A stretch of DNA of 64,000 bases from assembly GCA_907165065.1 (NCBI GenBank), contig OU015525.1:2732622-2796621 (forward strand), written 5' to 3'. Positions 22,226 to 33,900 of this stretch are shown piece after piece. The number at the start of each line of letters is the position of its first letter. The first letter of the stretch is position 1. The DNA is from Caprimulgus europaeus (Eukaryota; Chordata; Aves; Caprimulgiformes; Caprimulgidae). The position numbers and the translations under genes were made by a program. Below the pieces are notes generated by a model, which did no database searches, was not told the origin of the DNA, and saw only the letters and a list, made by a program, of their open reading frames with translations.

Positions 22226-22722
22226 GAATCACTGAATAATTCAGGTTGAAAAGAGCCTCTGGAAGCAACTAGGTCCAGACCCCTCCACCCCCAAAACTAC
22301 TCTGACAATGAATGAAGTAGCTCAAAGTTTCTTCAAGGAAGAAGCTTCTACAACCTCTCTGGGTGATCTGTTTCAGTGTTTGATCTGTACATTGGTTTTC
22401 CTTATATCCAGCTAGAATGTTCCTTGATGCAATATGTATGCTGTCTCTCAATCTTTTGATGTGCATCTGCAGGAAGAGTTTGGCTCCATCTTCTCTATAA
22501 CCACCTAGAAAGTAGTTATAGAGAAAGAGAAGTTCTCTCCCTAACCTTTTCTTTTGAGGATGAACAAAGCCTCTTCTCTCAGACTGTTACTGGATCATTT
22601 TTTCTGGTCCTGCAGCCATCTCAGCAGATTTGCTCAAATATGTTAATGCTTTTCCCTGTAGTGGGGAGTCCAAAACTGGACACAGAGCTCCAGATATACT
22701 CTGGCATATGTCAAATAGAGGG
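22226..22722 (-). mobile_element. Old CR1 LINE 3' region
   Basis: Diverged minus-strand CR1. The 3' side (aatcactgaataattcaggttg) is followed by 'aacctctctgggtgatctgt', 'gtttggctccatcttctcta' and 'ggggagtccaaaactggaca'. The many substitutions compared with the copies at 6.3 or 43.5 kb indicate greater age. It may be the 3' part of the same element whose upstream part lies at 22990-23305. Confidence 0.82.
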
Positions 22723-22734
22723 AAGTAATCACTG

Positions 22735-22985
22735 AGAAGGTGCTGAAGCACATCCAAATCATATCCAAACACATAAAAAACAAGAAGGTGATCAGGACTA
22801 GTCAGTGGATTTATAAAGGGGAACATGATTTACCAACCTGATAGCCTTCTACAGTGAGATGATTGGCTTAGTGGATGAGAGGAGAGAAGTGGATGTTTAT
22901 TCTGGTTTTGGCAAAGCTTTTGACATTGTAACATCCCCACAGGCAAACTGATGAAGTATGGACTAGATACATGGATAGATGTGGA
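22735..22985 (+). mobile_element. CR1 LINE reverse transcriptase fragment, opposite orientation
   Basis: Plus-strand CR1 ORF2 sequence: 'aacaagaaggtgatcaggac', 'tttaccaacctgatagcctt', 'ctacagtgagatgattggct', and 'gcaaagcttttgacattgta', which is the motif A region (the KAFD part of the RT). The flanking CR1 pieces read the other way, so this piece is either inverted relative to them or a separate insertion. Confidence 0.82.
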
Positions 22986-23305
22986 CTGACCTGTTCTTGT
23001 CCTTCATGTATTCCAAAAGAATTTCCAGGATTACTTGTTCCATCACCTTCCCAATGACTGAGGTCAGACTCACTGGCTTGAGCTACTCTTCTTATTCTTC
23101 TTGAGGATAAGAGTGGCATTTGCTTTCTTCTCCTCATAGGAACCTCCCCTGATCACCATGACCTTTCAAAGATAAGTTAAGAGTGACCTTACAGCGATAT
23201 CAGAGCCCATTGGTGCATCCTCTCATGCTTCATACATTTGTATGCATCTAGTTTGTCTTTCCTAACCTGATCCTCCTCCACTGAGGATAAGTCTTCCTTG
23301 CTCTG
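22986..23305 (-). mobile_element. CR1 LINE reverse transcriptase upstream fragment
   Basis: Minus-strand CR1 ORF2 upstream of motif A: 'aaagaatttccaggattact', 'tccatcaccttcccaatgac', 'gaggataagagtggcatttg' and 'cctgatcctcctccactgag'. Read in its coding sense, it ends at the same element position (tacatgaaggacaagaac) where the adjacent plus-strand fragment begins. The two form a head-to-head junction with a short overlap of element coordinates. Confidence 0.82.
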
Positions 23306-23622
23306 GTCTCAGAAGGAAGGGATTCTTGAAGGCTGGTCTTATCAGTAAAGACTTAATTAAAGAAGCCCTTGAGCACCTGAGACTCAAGGAGGGGGGAGGG
23401 CAGGTTGGGGCACCTTGTGAGAGCCTAAGCTCCCCTGGCTTCAAGATGTACCCCACCCCAGCTCAGGCTGAGCCAATTAGCACCAGATAAATGCCTCTAC
23501 AAATCCATATTTGTGAGGGGAAGGATCCTCTTGAAAAGAGGAAGATGGAGAGAACATGGAGGAGAGGCCATTGACCTGAACAAAAGGCAACCATCGGCCT
23601 AAACAAAGAGAGAGCTTCGACC

Positions 23623-23655
23623 AGGAGGAAGAGGAGGAGGAGGAGGAGGAGGAGG
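23623..23655. repeat. (AGG)n short tandem repeat
   Basis: About ten AGG/GGA trinucleotides with one AGA interruption. On the minus strand it reads as a serine run (within 23477-23686). I see nothing to support that as a real protein. Confidence 0.95.
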
Positions 23656-25840
23656 ACAGAACCCCAGACACCCAGTTCAACCTCACATAGTAGGAGAAGG
23701 CAAAGAAGGATATGTTTGCCTAGTAACTAATACGATTTCTATCAAGGACTGTTAACACTGGCTTGGAATGTCCCTGAAATTAAGATTGCTGAACACTGGT
23801 CATATGTTACTGATTTTTTTTCACCGTGCTTATGTTTCTCTCTGTAGTTGTTCATTGAATCCTGGATACTGTACCCAGATGAACCCAGTATGATGATTTT
23901 TATGTTCTATAGCACCCAGACCTTGGATAACATGCTTGAGAGATGTTAACTACCATAATAACAATGATACAAGGTGCATATTTATAATATTCACATATAC
24001 ACATACAGGCATATTTAAGTTCAACTCCGAGATATTTCCCACTGGGCAGTAAAAGAGAACTCAGTTTCTCATGCTCTGATTTATTCTAATGCCCTATTCC
24101 TTTTCATCTCCATTCATCAAGACTTGAATGGGATACCAGCTTTAATAGATGCTAATTAGCAACATAAACCATCCACCATGCAAATCAATAGCAGAATAAT
24201 ACTGAAAAAAAGTCCTGGCATAATAACAGTTGGGTCCAATGACTGAAAGGAGGAAAAATGCAGTTGGATTCTTAATCCTTGAGTGCAATTATAAAAGAAA
24301 GGAGAAATGATTATTTTCCTCGTGTGAATTATGAGTAATTAAGCAGGGCATATAATAAACTTTGGGACTGAAATCACTTTGGCTTTCTTGTGTCAGCTCC
24401 TCTGCTCCACACTGTGTTTCAGGGGGCTGCATGAGCTGAAATGCAGTTGGGTGTGTTTATTGTCAGCTCTTGTTTGATTATGTGTTTGAATAGGAAAGCA
24501 CAGCTCTGACTAGCACAGATTTACTACAAGGAGAATTGGAAAGAGGAGACACATTCTGGATTCAGTTCATGGCCATCATTTCAGTGGGTGCAGATGTTTT
24601 GCTTTTGCTTGGAGGATTGGTATGTGATAATTGGGCAAAGCACGGTAATTAGTCAGTATGTGTGGGAGGTGATTTGTCTGGATACCACCACAGAGAATTA
24701 AGGGAAAAGGTCCATGAGGCAGAGAAGCACAAGCAGACTGTATGAACTCCCCTTAATTGGCTGGATAACTGGTTCAAAAAGTAATGCCTGTGCTGCAAAC
24801 AGCTGAAATTTGTGATATCTTCTTCTCCCCCCAAAATCCTAGTTGCTTATGTGACTGGAAATAGTGTCACCCATTAAAAAAAAAACAACAAAAAAAAAAC
24901 AACCAAAAAACAAAAAAAAAACCCCCCAAAAAAACCAAAAAAAACCCAACCAAAAAACAGTCATTTTCCAGGAAAAGAAAAGGATCACTTTATGAGATTA
25001 CACAGACTATTGTCGTCCCCTGGTTGGATAAACACCCAAACAGGAGGAAATATGCTGCCTTTTGTTATGATGTCTCAGATGGACATTTTTGTGGCTGTGG
25101 GATGATGGGGTACTTTGAATTGTTCCTACCACAGACTGATGCAAAGGGTGATCTAAATAAAGTCTGGCCTAAATCTAAGTCCTATCATATGGTTGGGGAA
25201 GACCACCAGGAAAATGGCAGAGAGCACACTATGACAAAGATTATTTTTTCCTAAAGTTGGACAGGGTTCACAGGGAAGAGGTTAACAAAGCCTATCTCAG
25301 AGCAGAAGACAGAGAGAAGAGACACATCTCACATCTGCTCTGCTGGGATTTACTGTAGAGTCAACAGGAACAGAACTGAAGAGCTGGTGAGAGGTCCATT
25401 TAGGAGCTAGGTTCACCTTGCAATGTTTCCACAGGAGCTGCATTTGTCAGTAGGAGGGATTACCTCCCTTCAGCATCACCTGTAGTTACCTGCTGGATGA
25501 CCATTGTATTGAAAGAGTACAACTAAATTCTCTGTGGTTTAAGGATGTTTTCATGCCTTCAGGGGAGCAGGAGCAGGTTTGTTGGCCACCTGGGAAAAAG
25601 ATTCTTAAGGATTATCTCAATGCCCAGTGTTTTAAGATGAACATATTCATGCTAACTACATCATTTTAAATGAGAAAAAAGACCACTGATTGAACTTCCC
25701 TTGGACACAAGGCTCTTCTGAAGTTTTTTGGTCAACAATCAGAAAAGAAATATCTCCTTCCCACCCAGCCTCCTGCAACCCAGATTTGGCAAGTATGATA
25801 TTAATTTCCTATAAAAATCCCTATGAAAGGCACCAGTTCC

Positions 25841-25930
25841 CTATATATGTTTATAAATACATATATATACATACATCTGTGTATATATATATATATATAT
25901 ACACACATAAATACTTATGTATATATATAA
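25841..25930. repeat. TA-rich repeat, (TA)n core 25882-25901
   Basis: Alternating TA dinucleotides flanked by ATACAT and ACACAT interruptions. Confidence 0.92.
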
Positions 25931-27526
25931 AGTCATTAAGGCACTGAATAAAATTTTTGGGAGGATGGCTTTCTCCTTGTAGTGAAGGTTACTCTGGGGA
26001 ATTCAACCAATTCCCTTCTTTGCCATTAACTCCCCAGCATTTGTCCTTCATGGTCCTGTTTCTAGGGTGTCTCTAAATTGGAGTCAGTGTGTCCAGAGGA
26101 ACTCTTGGAGCCCACCTGCCTTTCCAGGAACCCAGACATCACAGTAGGCTCCAGTCATATAATCCTTTTTATTAATAATAAGACTCCAGATGGCATTGCT
26201 TTTCAAATCAGTCACTGAAAGGCAGAACAAATGTTTTTTATCCTTTCAATTAAAAAAAAAATAAAATAAAATAAAAGATGATAAATTATGATGAGATATT
26301 CTAGGGGGAGGAAAAAAAAAAGAAAAAAAGAAAAAAGATATTTCTGGAAAAGGCCAGAGTTCTCTGCAAAAAGATTAAGTGTTTAAAAAGACCATTATAT
26401 AATATGAATGTCTACAGCAGAATACATTAAACTCTTGAGCAATTCAGGCTATACTTTCTTTCACTTCCCACTGCTCCTAATAATACTCTTTGTTCCATTC
26501 TATACCAATCTTTCTCATTCTTTCTTGTTTTTACATTCTGCAAAATGCTTGTAGACAGTTCTGCTCCCCTTAGTCATAGATTAGACAAATTATGCATATT
26601 GTTTCCTTTTTAATCTTGTCTCCCTCCTGACTTTTTAAATACTTCTAGTTGTTCTACACCATCCTCTGCAGTTTACCAATACTTGTTTGATATTTTGATG
26701 TATAAAACGAGCACGATTCTACAGTGGGAGTCAGATGACACCGGTACACTCAGTCCTTTCTGTTCAGCAGAAGTATCTCATTGCTGATCATACCAGAGCA
26801 TATGATTTTGAGAGAGTTGTTGCAAATAGATCTCTAATTAGAGATAATGGTTGGGGCATAGGTGATTCCTGGTAAAAGGCTGATATTTGAGTGAAGATAT
26901 CTGCAAGGCAGGGGATCAATGGATCTGGCCTCTCTCTTTGAAAAGAAGTGGGTGCAGTGTGTCTGGATGTGTCATCAGATAAGAAGGTGGGGACAACAAC
27001 AGTATTTTTGCTGTAGACTGACCATAACATAAAGACAGCCTTCACATTTTTTGTATTTGCAGTTGGATTTGAGCTCGTGCAAGCAGCCAACAATCTTTTC
27101 TTCCACGAAGTAATGTCTTTGGCTCAAAGAAAGACTTTTTTTTTTAACTCAAAGCTTGAAATTCAACACTGTCCTGTCATCAGCTCTGGTCTCATTCTTT
27201 TTCCTCACCTTCAAAAGAAAAGGTCCTTTGGCAATGCTAGCTAATGGGAGTTGCCTGTCTGAGAGTACACAGTGATGCTGCGTTGCATTAATTTGGGAAG
27301 TAAAGATGAGGTGATTCATCTGGTCCAGTTTCCTTCTCTTTCAAGATAAACTGGTTTTCCTGCTTCTTTTATGCAGTAGTGAGCACCTGAGTTTGCTGGA
27401 CTTCCCTCTTTGTTTAGGCCATGCAGATGTCTCAAGAACTTGCTACTGATTTTTAAAAGGAATGGTAAAATAAATCTGAGACCTGAGATTTGATTTCAGT
27501 AGTGACAAGCAACCCTGTCTATACAC

Positions 27527-28228
27527 ACAGACTGGGGAAAGAGAAGCTGGAGAGGGACCTGGGGCTTCTGCTTGATGGCAAGTTGAACATGAGCCAACAG
27601 AGTGTCCTGGCAGCCAAGAGGGACCCCCGTGTCCTGGGGGCACCCAGCACTGCACTGCGAGCCGGGCCAGGGAGGGGATCGTCCCGCTCTGCTCTGCACT
27701 GGGGTGGCCTCAGCTCCAGCACTGGGGGCAGCTTGGGCACCACGGGAGAAAAAGGATCTAAAGCTGCTGGAGAGTGTCCAGAGCAGGGACACAACATTGG
27801 GGAAGGGTTTAGAGGGGAAGCCATATGAGGAGAGGCTGAAGGCACTTGGTTTGTTCAGCCTGGAGGAGACTGAGAGGAGATCTCATCATGGTCTGGAACT
27901 TCCTCCCAAGGGGAAGAGGAGGGGCAGGCGCTGAGCTCTTCTCTCTGGCCACCAAGACCAGGAGCAGAGGACATGGCAGGAAGATGTGGCAGGGGAGGGT
28001 GAGGTTGGCCATGAGGAAAAGGTTCTTGAGGCAGAGGGTGGTGGAGCACTGGCACAGGCTCCCCAGGGAGGTGCTCATGGCACCAAGCCTGACAAGATTC
28101 CAGCAGCATTTGGCCAAGGCCCTCAGGGACATGGTGTGAATGTTGGGATTGTCCTGTGCAGGGACAGGAGTTGGACTCAATGATCTTTGTGGGTCCCTTC
28201 CAACTCACAACATTGTATGATTCTATAA
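27527..28228 (+). mobile_element. CR1 LINE, ~700 bp 3' part, GC-rich
   Basis: Plus-strand CR1 beginning in the ORF2 C-terminus ('gagaagctggagagggacct', 'cttgatggcaagttgaacat') and running to the 3' end ('ttggactcaatgatctttgt', 'gggtcccttccaactcacaa', then 'tgtatgattctat'). Several overlapping frames on both strands across it are decayed pieces or shadows. It is much more GC-rich than the surroundings, as expected of a LINE in an AT-rich desert. Its subfamily differs from the 6.3-kb copy in the 3' UTR (ttggactcaatgatctttgt instead of ctggatgatctcctgag). Confidence 0.93.
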
Positions 28229-29387
28229 GCTATGACCAAAAAAGAGCTTGTGACTGAGAACTGTTTAAAAGAGGTCACTTGTCAGCTGGTTACCACTTTC
28301 CACCTGAGACACAGCAGCTGGCTGGGTGAACTCTGGTTGTCCTTTAAATGGGAAAGAAAACCTGCAGTATGATTTAAATTACCTACTTGTGCTTCCCTTT
28401 CCAACAGACTGTGTGTACAGGTGGACACCTTTCACATCTCAGCTTTGCCAGTGAAACATGTATAATGTTTATAATCACTGGAGAATTGCTCTGATTGTAC
28501 TTAGGCAAAGTGAAATGACACAGCTCAGTCATTTGGCAGAAAAACATGAAGCTGTTTTAATAACTCCCCTGTTTTTTTTCTGGTAGTTGAGTAAGTTAAA
28601 TCAGATCACCAAGAGGACTAGAGAGCACCATTGCTGGTTCAAAGGAGTCTATAAAAGCAGTGGAAGGAAGCAGGGAGATGTATAAGGTTGAAGGACCTTT
28701 TTGGGAGACTGAGAGCTGATAAAATGTCTCAGGTCATGTCATCCAAGTGAATCAAAAGGGAAATGATGCAGCTGTTGCTGCTAATTACTGTTCTGATATA
28801 TGAAGATAACATTTCCACTACCACCAGCACACTAACACTGCAGTGTTGTATCAAAGGCTATCCATAAAATACATAATCCCAAAGAATTTGCAGCATAAAA
28901 GTTATGAAGTTACAGATACATTAGGAAAAAAATAATTAAAAAGATTGTTTTGAGTTTAATTGCTGCAGCTGCTGCCTTTTTATCATGTTGAAGTTTGAAG
29001 AGGACTTCTCACTGGGTGCTTCATTCTCTTGCATGTCACTGGGAGCAATATGAGACTAGCAAGTTGTCTTCCATTGAGCATGTCCTTCAGATGTGTGGAG
29101 CACTTTCTTGGGCAGCTAGGGCTCTCCTCTGCAGTCCATCTGGTTAGCAAGGAACAGCCTAAACAGTTATGTGTTTGTTTTGTGAACTCAGTGATGGAGC
29201 CAGTGGTGAGAGCTTTGCAAGGCAGGCATAAGGTTGGCAGTTCTCAGCTTGCTTACCCATCATTCAGTGGCACAACTGATTAACAACTAGGTGAGCATGG
29301 GTTGAACCAGGGTAATACCACAAACCAACAGCATGAAGCGAAAAACCATGAAGAACCACTAGAGTCAGGAAAAAGGAGATGATATTT
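28229..29387. other. Unique intergenic sequence, no gene seen
   Basis: About 1.15 kb between two CR1 copies. No repeat, RNA gene or exon was recognised. Confidence 0.5.
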
Positions 29388-30660
29388 TCATAGAATTATA
29401 GAGTTGTAGAATCATTTTGGTTGGAAAAAAGGTCATCAAGTCAAATCAAAAACAGAACACTGCAAGCCCACCACTAAACCATGACCCTAAGCACAATGTC
29501 TACACATCTTTTAAATACCTCCAGGGATGGTGACTCCACCACTTCACTGGGCAGCCTGTTCCAATGCCTGACAACTCTTTCAGTGAAGCAATTTTTCCTC
29601 ATATCCAATCTAAACCTCCCCTGGCACAACTTGAGGAAGTTTCCTCTTGTTCTATCGCTTGTTGCTTGGGAGAAGAGACTGAGATCCACCTCACTTCAAC
29701 CTCCTTTCAGGTAGTTATAGAGTGCAATAAGATCTTCCCTCAGCCTCCTTTTCTCCAGACTAAATAACCCTAGTTCCCTCAGCTGCTCCTCATAAGACTT
29801 CTGCTCCAGATCCTTCATAAGCTACATTGCAAATCTCTGGACATGCTCCAGCACCTCAATGTCTCGCCTGTAGTGAGTGGTCCAAAGCTGAACTCAGGAT
29901 TTGAGGTGTGGCCTCACCAGTGACCAGTACAGGGGTAAGAGAACTTCCTTAGCCCTACTGGCCACACTATTTCTAATACAGGCCAGGATGCTGTTTGCCT
30001 TCTTGGCCACCTCGTCACACTGATGGCTCATGTTCAACCAGCTGTTAACCAACACCCCCAGGTCCTTTTCTTCCAGGCAGCTTTCCAGTCACTCTACCCC
30101 AAGCCTGTAGCATTGCATGGGGTTGTTGTGACCCAAGTGTAGGACCCAGCACTTGACCTCCTTGAATGTCATAAAACTGACCATCAATCCAGACTGTTCA
30201 GATCCCTCTTTAGAGCCTTCCTACCCTCAATCAGATCAACATTCCAGCCCAACTTGGTGTCATCTGCAAATTTACTGATGATGCCCTCAATCCCCTCGTC
30301 CAGATCATTGATAAAGATATTAAACAGAGCTGATCCCAATACTGAGGCTTGGGGAACACAGCTTGTGACCAGACACCAACTGGATTTAACTCCTTTCACC
30401 ACAACACTTTTGACTTGGCCATCCATGCAGTTTTCCACCCAGAGAAGAGAACATACCTCCAAGCCACGAGCAGCTAGGAGAATGTTATGGGAAATAGTGT
30501 CAAAAACTTTACTAAGGTTCAGGTAGACAACATCCACAGCCTTTCCCTCATCCACTCAGTGGGTCACCTTGTCATAGAAGGAGACCAGGTTAGTTGAGCA
30601 GGACTTGCCTTTCATAAACCCATGCTGACTGAGCCTCATCACCAGATTTTCTGGCATTTC
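29388..30660 (-). mobile_element. CR1 LINE, best-preserved copy: RT to 3' end, inactivated
   Basis: A nearly continuous 1.27-kb minus-strand CR1, from its 3' terminus (catagaattatagagttgta at the left) through the 3' UTR and C-terminal region into the reverse transcriptase. The frame 30184-30555 shows RT motif A as [11 protein letters not shown] (residues 9-19), motif [12 protein letters not shown] (65-75) and motif C FADD (96-99). Residue 13 is Asn where the family has a catalytic Asp, and motif B has lost two Gly. An in-frame TGA at 30556-30558 replaces the usual Trp just before the apparent GTG start. The other frame at 29474-29689 is the ORF2 C-terminus. The element is a fossil. Its 5' break point sits directly against a poly(T)/(TTTCC)n array. 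Confidence 0.95.
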
Positions 30661-30681
30661 CCCCTACCTCTGCCACCTCCC

Positions 30682-30964
30682 TTTTTTTTTTTTTTCCCTT
30701 TCCTTTCCTTTCCTTTCCTTTCCTTTCCTTTCCTTTCCTTTCCTTTCCTTTCCTTTCCTTTCCTTTCCTTTCCTTTCCTTTCCTTTCCTTTCCTTTCCTT
30801 TCCTTTCCTTTCCTTTCCTTTCCTTTCCTTTCCTTTCCTTTCCTTTCCTTTCCTTTCCTTTCCTTTCCTTTCCTTTCCTTTCCTTTCCTTTCCTTTCCTT
30901 TCCTTTCCTTTCCTTTCCTTTCCTTTCCTTTCCTTTCCTTTCCTTTCCTTTCCTTTCCTTTCCT
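30682..30964. repeat. (T)14 then (TTTCC)n microsatellite, ~54 units
   Basis: A run of 14 T is followed by about 270 bp of TTTCC pentamers that look uninterrupted, then it decays into 'tcttcttttctc'. Frames in it (PFLSFPFLSF on plus, KGKERKGKER on minus) are repeat artefacts. The lack of interruptions suggests a young and probably polymorphic array. Confidence 0.98.
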
Positions 30965-33900
30965 CTTCTTTTCTCAAAATGTTGGAATTTGACCAACAGT
31001 CTTTGGATTAATTGACACTGACATATGCAGGAGCTGATGTCTGTGTGAAGCAATGTGGCTTTCCTCTCATCTGAAGTTCAGTGCAGGAGGGAGCAGATCC
31101 CCAGAGATGCTCTGAGGAGGTCATCTGTTGCCTTTGGAAGAAGAAGCAGGGGAACAGCAGGGCTTAGCTGGGACCAGAAATGGGGCTGAGGAAATTCAGT
31201 TTCAAATGAAGTGAGAAGAGGTTTTATTCCCAGAGAAAGTGAAATTGAGGGAAGCAATAAATCTTTGAGAGTAACAAAGCTGGCTCACAAAATAGATGTG
31301 TGAGAGAAAAAGCCATGCAAAATATATATATTTATTTTTTTCCCTTTATGCACCGTATTTTAAGTAGATGAATTGGTTAGAAGCTATTGCATGGTCCTGG
31401 GCACCGGTGATGGGCTTCACAGGCTGGTGCAAGGAGAGGTAGTATTTAGAGAAGGGAACTCCAGGCAGAGGGTAAGAGGGCTGATAGATAAGTACAGCCA
31501 CACTGAGGATCTCAGCCCAAAAAAAGAGTCCAAAAAGAGAGAAGACAAGAGGCAAAAAAGGATGACTTGATGTTCTAAGGAGCTCTAGGACATAGCTGAA
31601 GGTTTAGAGGTAGACCTGTTGGCCTGATATAGCCTGAGGCCTCTCTCTTCTCTTGCCTGATTAGTTTTATATGAATATATTTATATAGAAAATATATATA
31701 TACACACCACTATAGAGGATTTACAGTTATACTGTTATAAATATTACAGAGGAACATTTCAGCATCCTTAATAACTTAATACCACTAAAGAATTTCCCAC
31801 ATCTTTCCAAACTCATAAGGAAATACCTTCAGGGTGTCTATAATTGTCAACAGCTTCTGCCCACATTCCTGGCTGATGAAAAGTTATTACATGTCTGTGG
31901 TTCAGATGGTCCTGAGCCCTGGCTAATGGACCATGTTGAGAGACAGAGGAGATTTGCTCAAGCATGGCTCTGCAAGTGCACAGCCTGTGCTTTTGATGGA
32001 TCCAAAGCACTTTTATGCTACCGTCCATCACAGGGACATGGCCTTAATAACATACCCTGTTTTCATGAGAGACAACAGGGCCAGAGAAGGGAATCAAACA
32101 CCAGGGAGATGAGCACCAACCTACCACCAAACCAATGTTCCTCTTACCTTTTTTTTTTAGCTTAAAGACAGAGATGGAGAAAAAAGGCAGAGGGCAAGTC
32201 AGGGGACCCTAGATGTTAACTTAAAAGGTGTGCTAATCAATCTCTACTCCTCAAACTCTTTGAGGACTGGTGGCATCTGGATGTGGGTGGACACTGGTGA
32301 CTAAGAAAGGTATTTTGTAGAACTCCAGCTGGTAGGAATGAGCTACGTGAGGCTCAGAGTAGCAGATACAATGCCAAGGAGTTTCCATTGGGTAACCAGG
32401 CTACATTTGGATTGCTTTGTATGAGAACAAACAGCCAGCACAAAGCAACCTGCCAACTCCACATCAACACTGCTTCCTTTTAAAGCATTACTTTTTTATT
32501 TTCTAACAGCTTCACATTCTCCCAGGCAGGATCGTGTAGCAGTTTTGAAATCAATGAGGCATTTGCCATTTCCCTCTCACCTTGCCTGCCTTTGGATTGG
32601 CACAGCTCCAGAGCTCAGGTTTTATGCCTATGGATCTCTTTTGTTCCATCATGAAAACAAATGTCACTTTGGCTCATCCTGGCTGGAGAAAGAAAAGGAG
32701 GAAGACAAGTCTGTGATGACCATCCTGGTAGAATAGTCATGAACTCAGAAGGATACTTTAAAGAATAGGGGTTACCACAACCTACTAAGAGAAAGGGCTG
32801 AGCCACAGTTCAAGGTTGGGCACCATGGAGGAAAGCTCCTTCACAAAAGGGCATGGAACCAGAGGGACATCTCCAGGGTCCTACATACCACACCAATGAG
32901 TACAAAAATTATATGTGCTAAATACTCATCCCATGCCCAGCAAGTGTGTGTGGGGGGAAACAAGGGGCTTATTTAATTTTGTAAGACATGGAGAGTTTTA
33001 AGTGTTTATCAAGAGGTGTAATTAAGTGAAAGATACTTGCTTAAAGGTCTCCAGAGTCTTATCAGCATGAGAAGGTGGGAAAAGCTGTTTGATCACAGTC
33101 TGTATTGTTGGACAAAGTCTTTAAATCACAGCTCTGTGTAAACTCAGCTGCAAAGCAGAAATTTCCCTTTGCAATAAAAAGGTTTTTTATCACATGGCTC
33201 CACCTGAGCTAGAAGTGCCAGAGGCACCTGCTGCCCATCTGATCATGACCAAGGTGCTGGGATGCTACTGCCAAACACCCAGAGAAGGAGCGAGGGACAG
33301 CAGCGGGACTGTCTTGCTTGTCTATGAGCATTGCTGCCCTCTCCTGGCTTCAAAGCAGATCAAACCAGAGGAATTCGGCTCAGGAAGGATGAGGATGGAA
33401 GCAGAGGGTGCAGGGACGCAGGGCAGGTGGGAGATGCACAGCCTGCTGCTACTTTCCAGGGAAATGGGCTCATCCAGACTGTCTACAGATGCTCACCCAA
33501 AATCATCCCAGCCTTTGGGTTCCTGCTGACCAGCTCTTGCTTTCCAGTGATTTTGTCACTCTGTGGCAGAATCTGTCAGTAGAGGTCTCCCAGGCTCTGC
33601 TTAGATAGAGGAACAGGGGCTGCAGGTGATTCCTCATGAAGATCAGACTTTCACCTTCCACAGGTTTGCTTGAGGTTTTGCATATCTGTCAAGCAGTGAT
33701 GTTTCATAATGTCTCCATAAATATGCAGCAAGGGATTTAGAGGCTTTCCTCTGCCAGCAACCACTCTCTGCCCTAGAACATGTCTCATCTCCTCTCTGGG
33801 CTTCTCTTCCTCTCACTGAATCTCTACAACTGCAGGCCAAATCTAGAAGACTAAATACAATGAGCTGGCATCTGTTCTCAATCCCTGAAATGAAGTGTCT

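Larger units (their letters stand above)
23306..27526. other. Unique intergenic sequence with low-complexity patches and one constrained-looking block
   Basis: About 4.2 kb with no supported exon. Besides the microsatellites listed separately, it has an A/C-rich low-complexity run (24867-24958) and A-rich runs (26249-26275, 26310-26338). The 24110-24370 part is AT-rich and non-repetitive, with clustered homeodomain-type TAATTA/CTAATTAG cores; see findings. Confidence 0.5.

Noticed and set aside
23477-23686. Serine-run protein on the minus strand
   Set aside because: The serine run is the (AGG)n repeat read in antisense, and there is no flanking domain.
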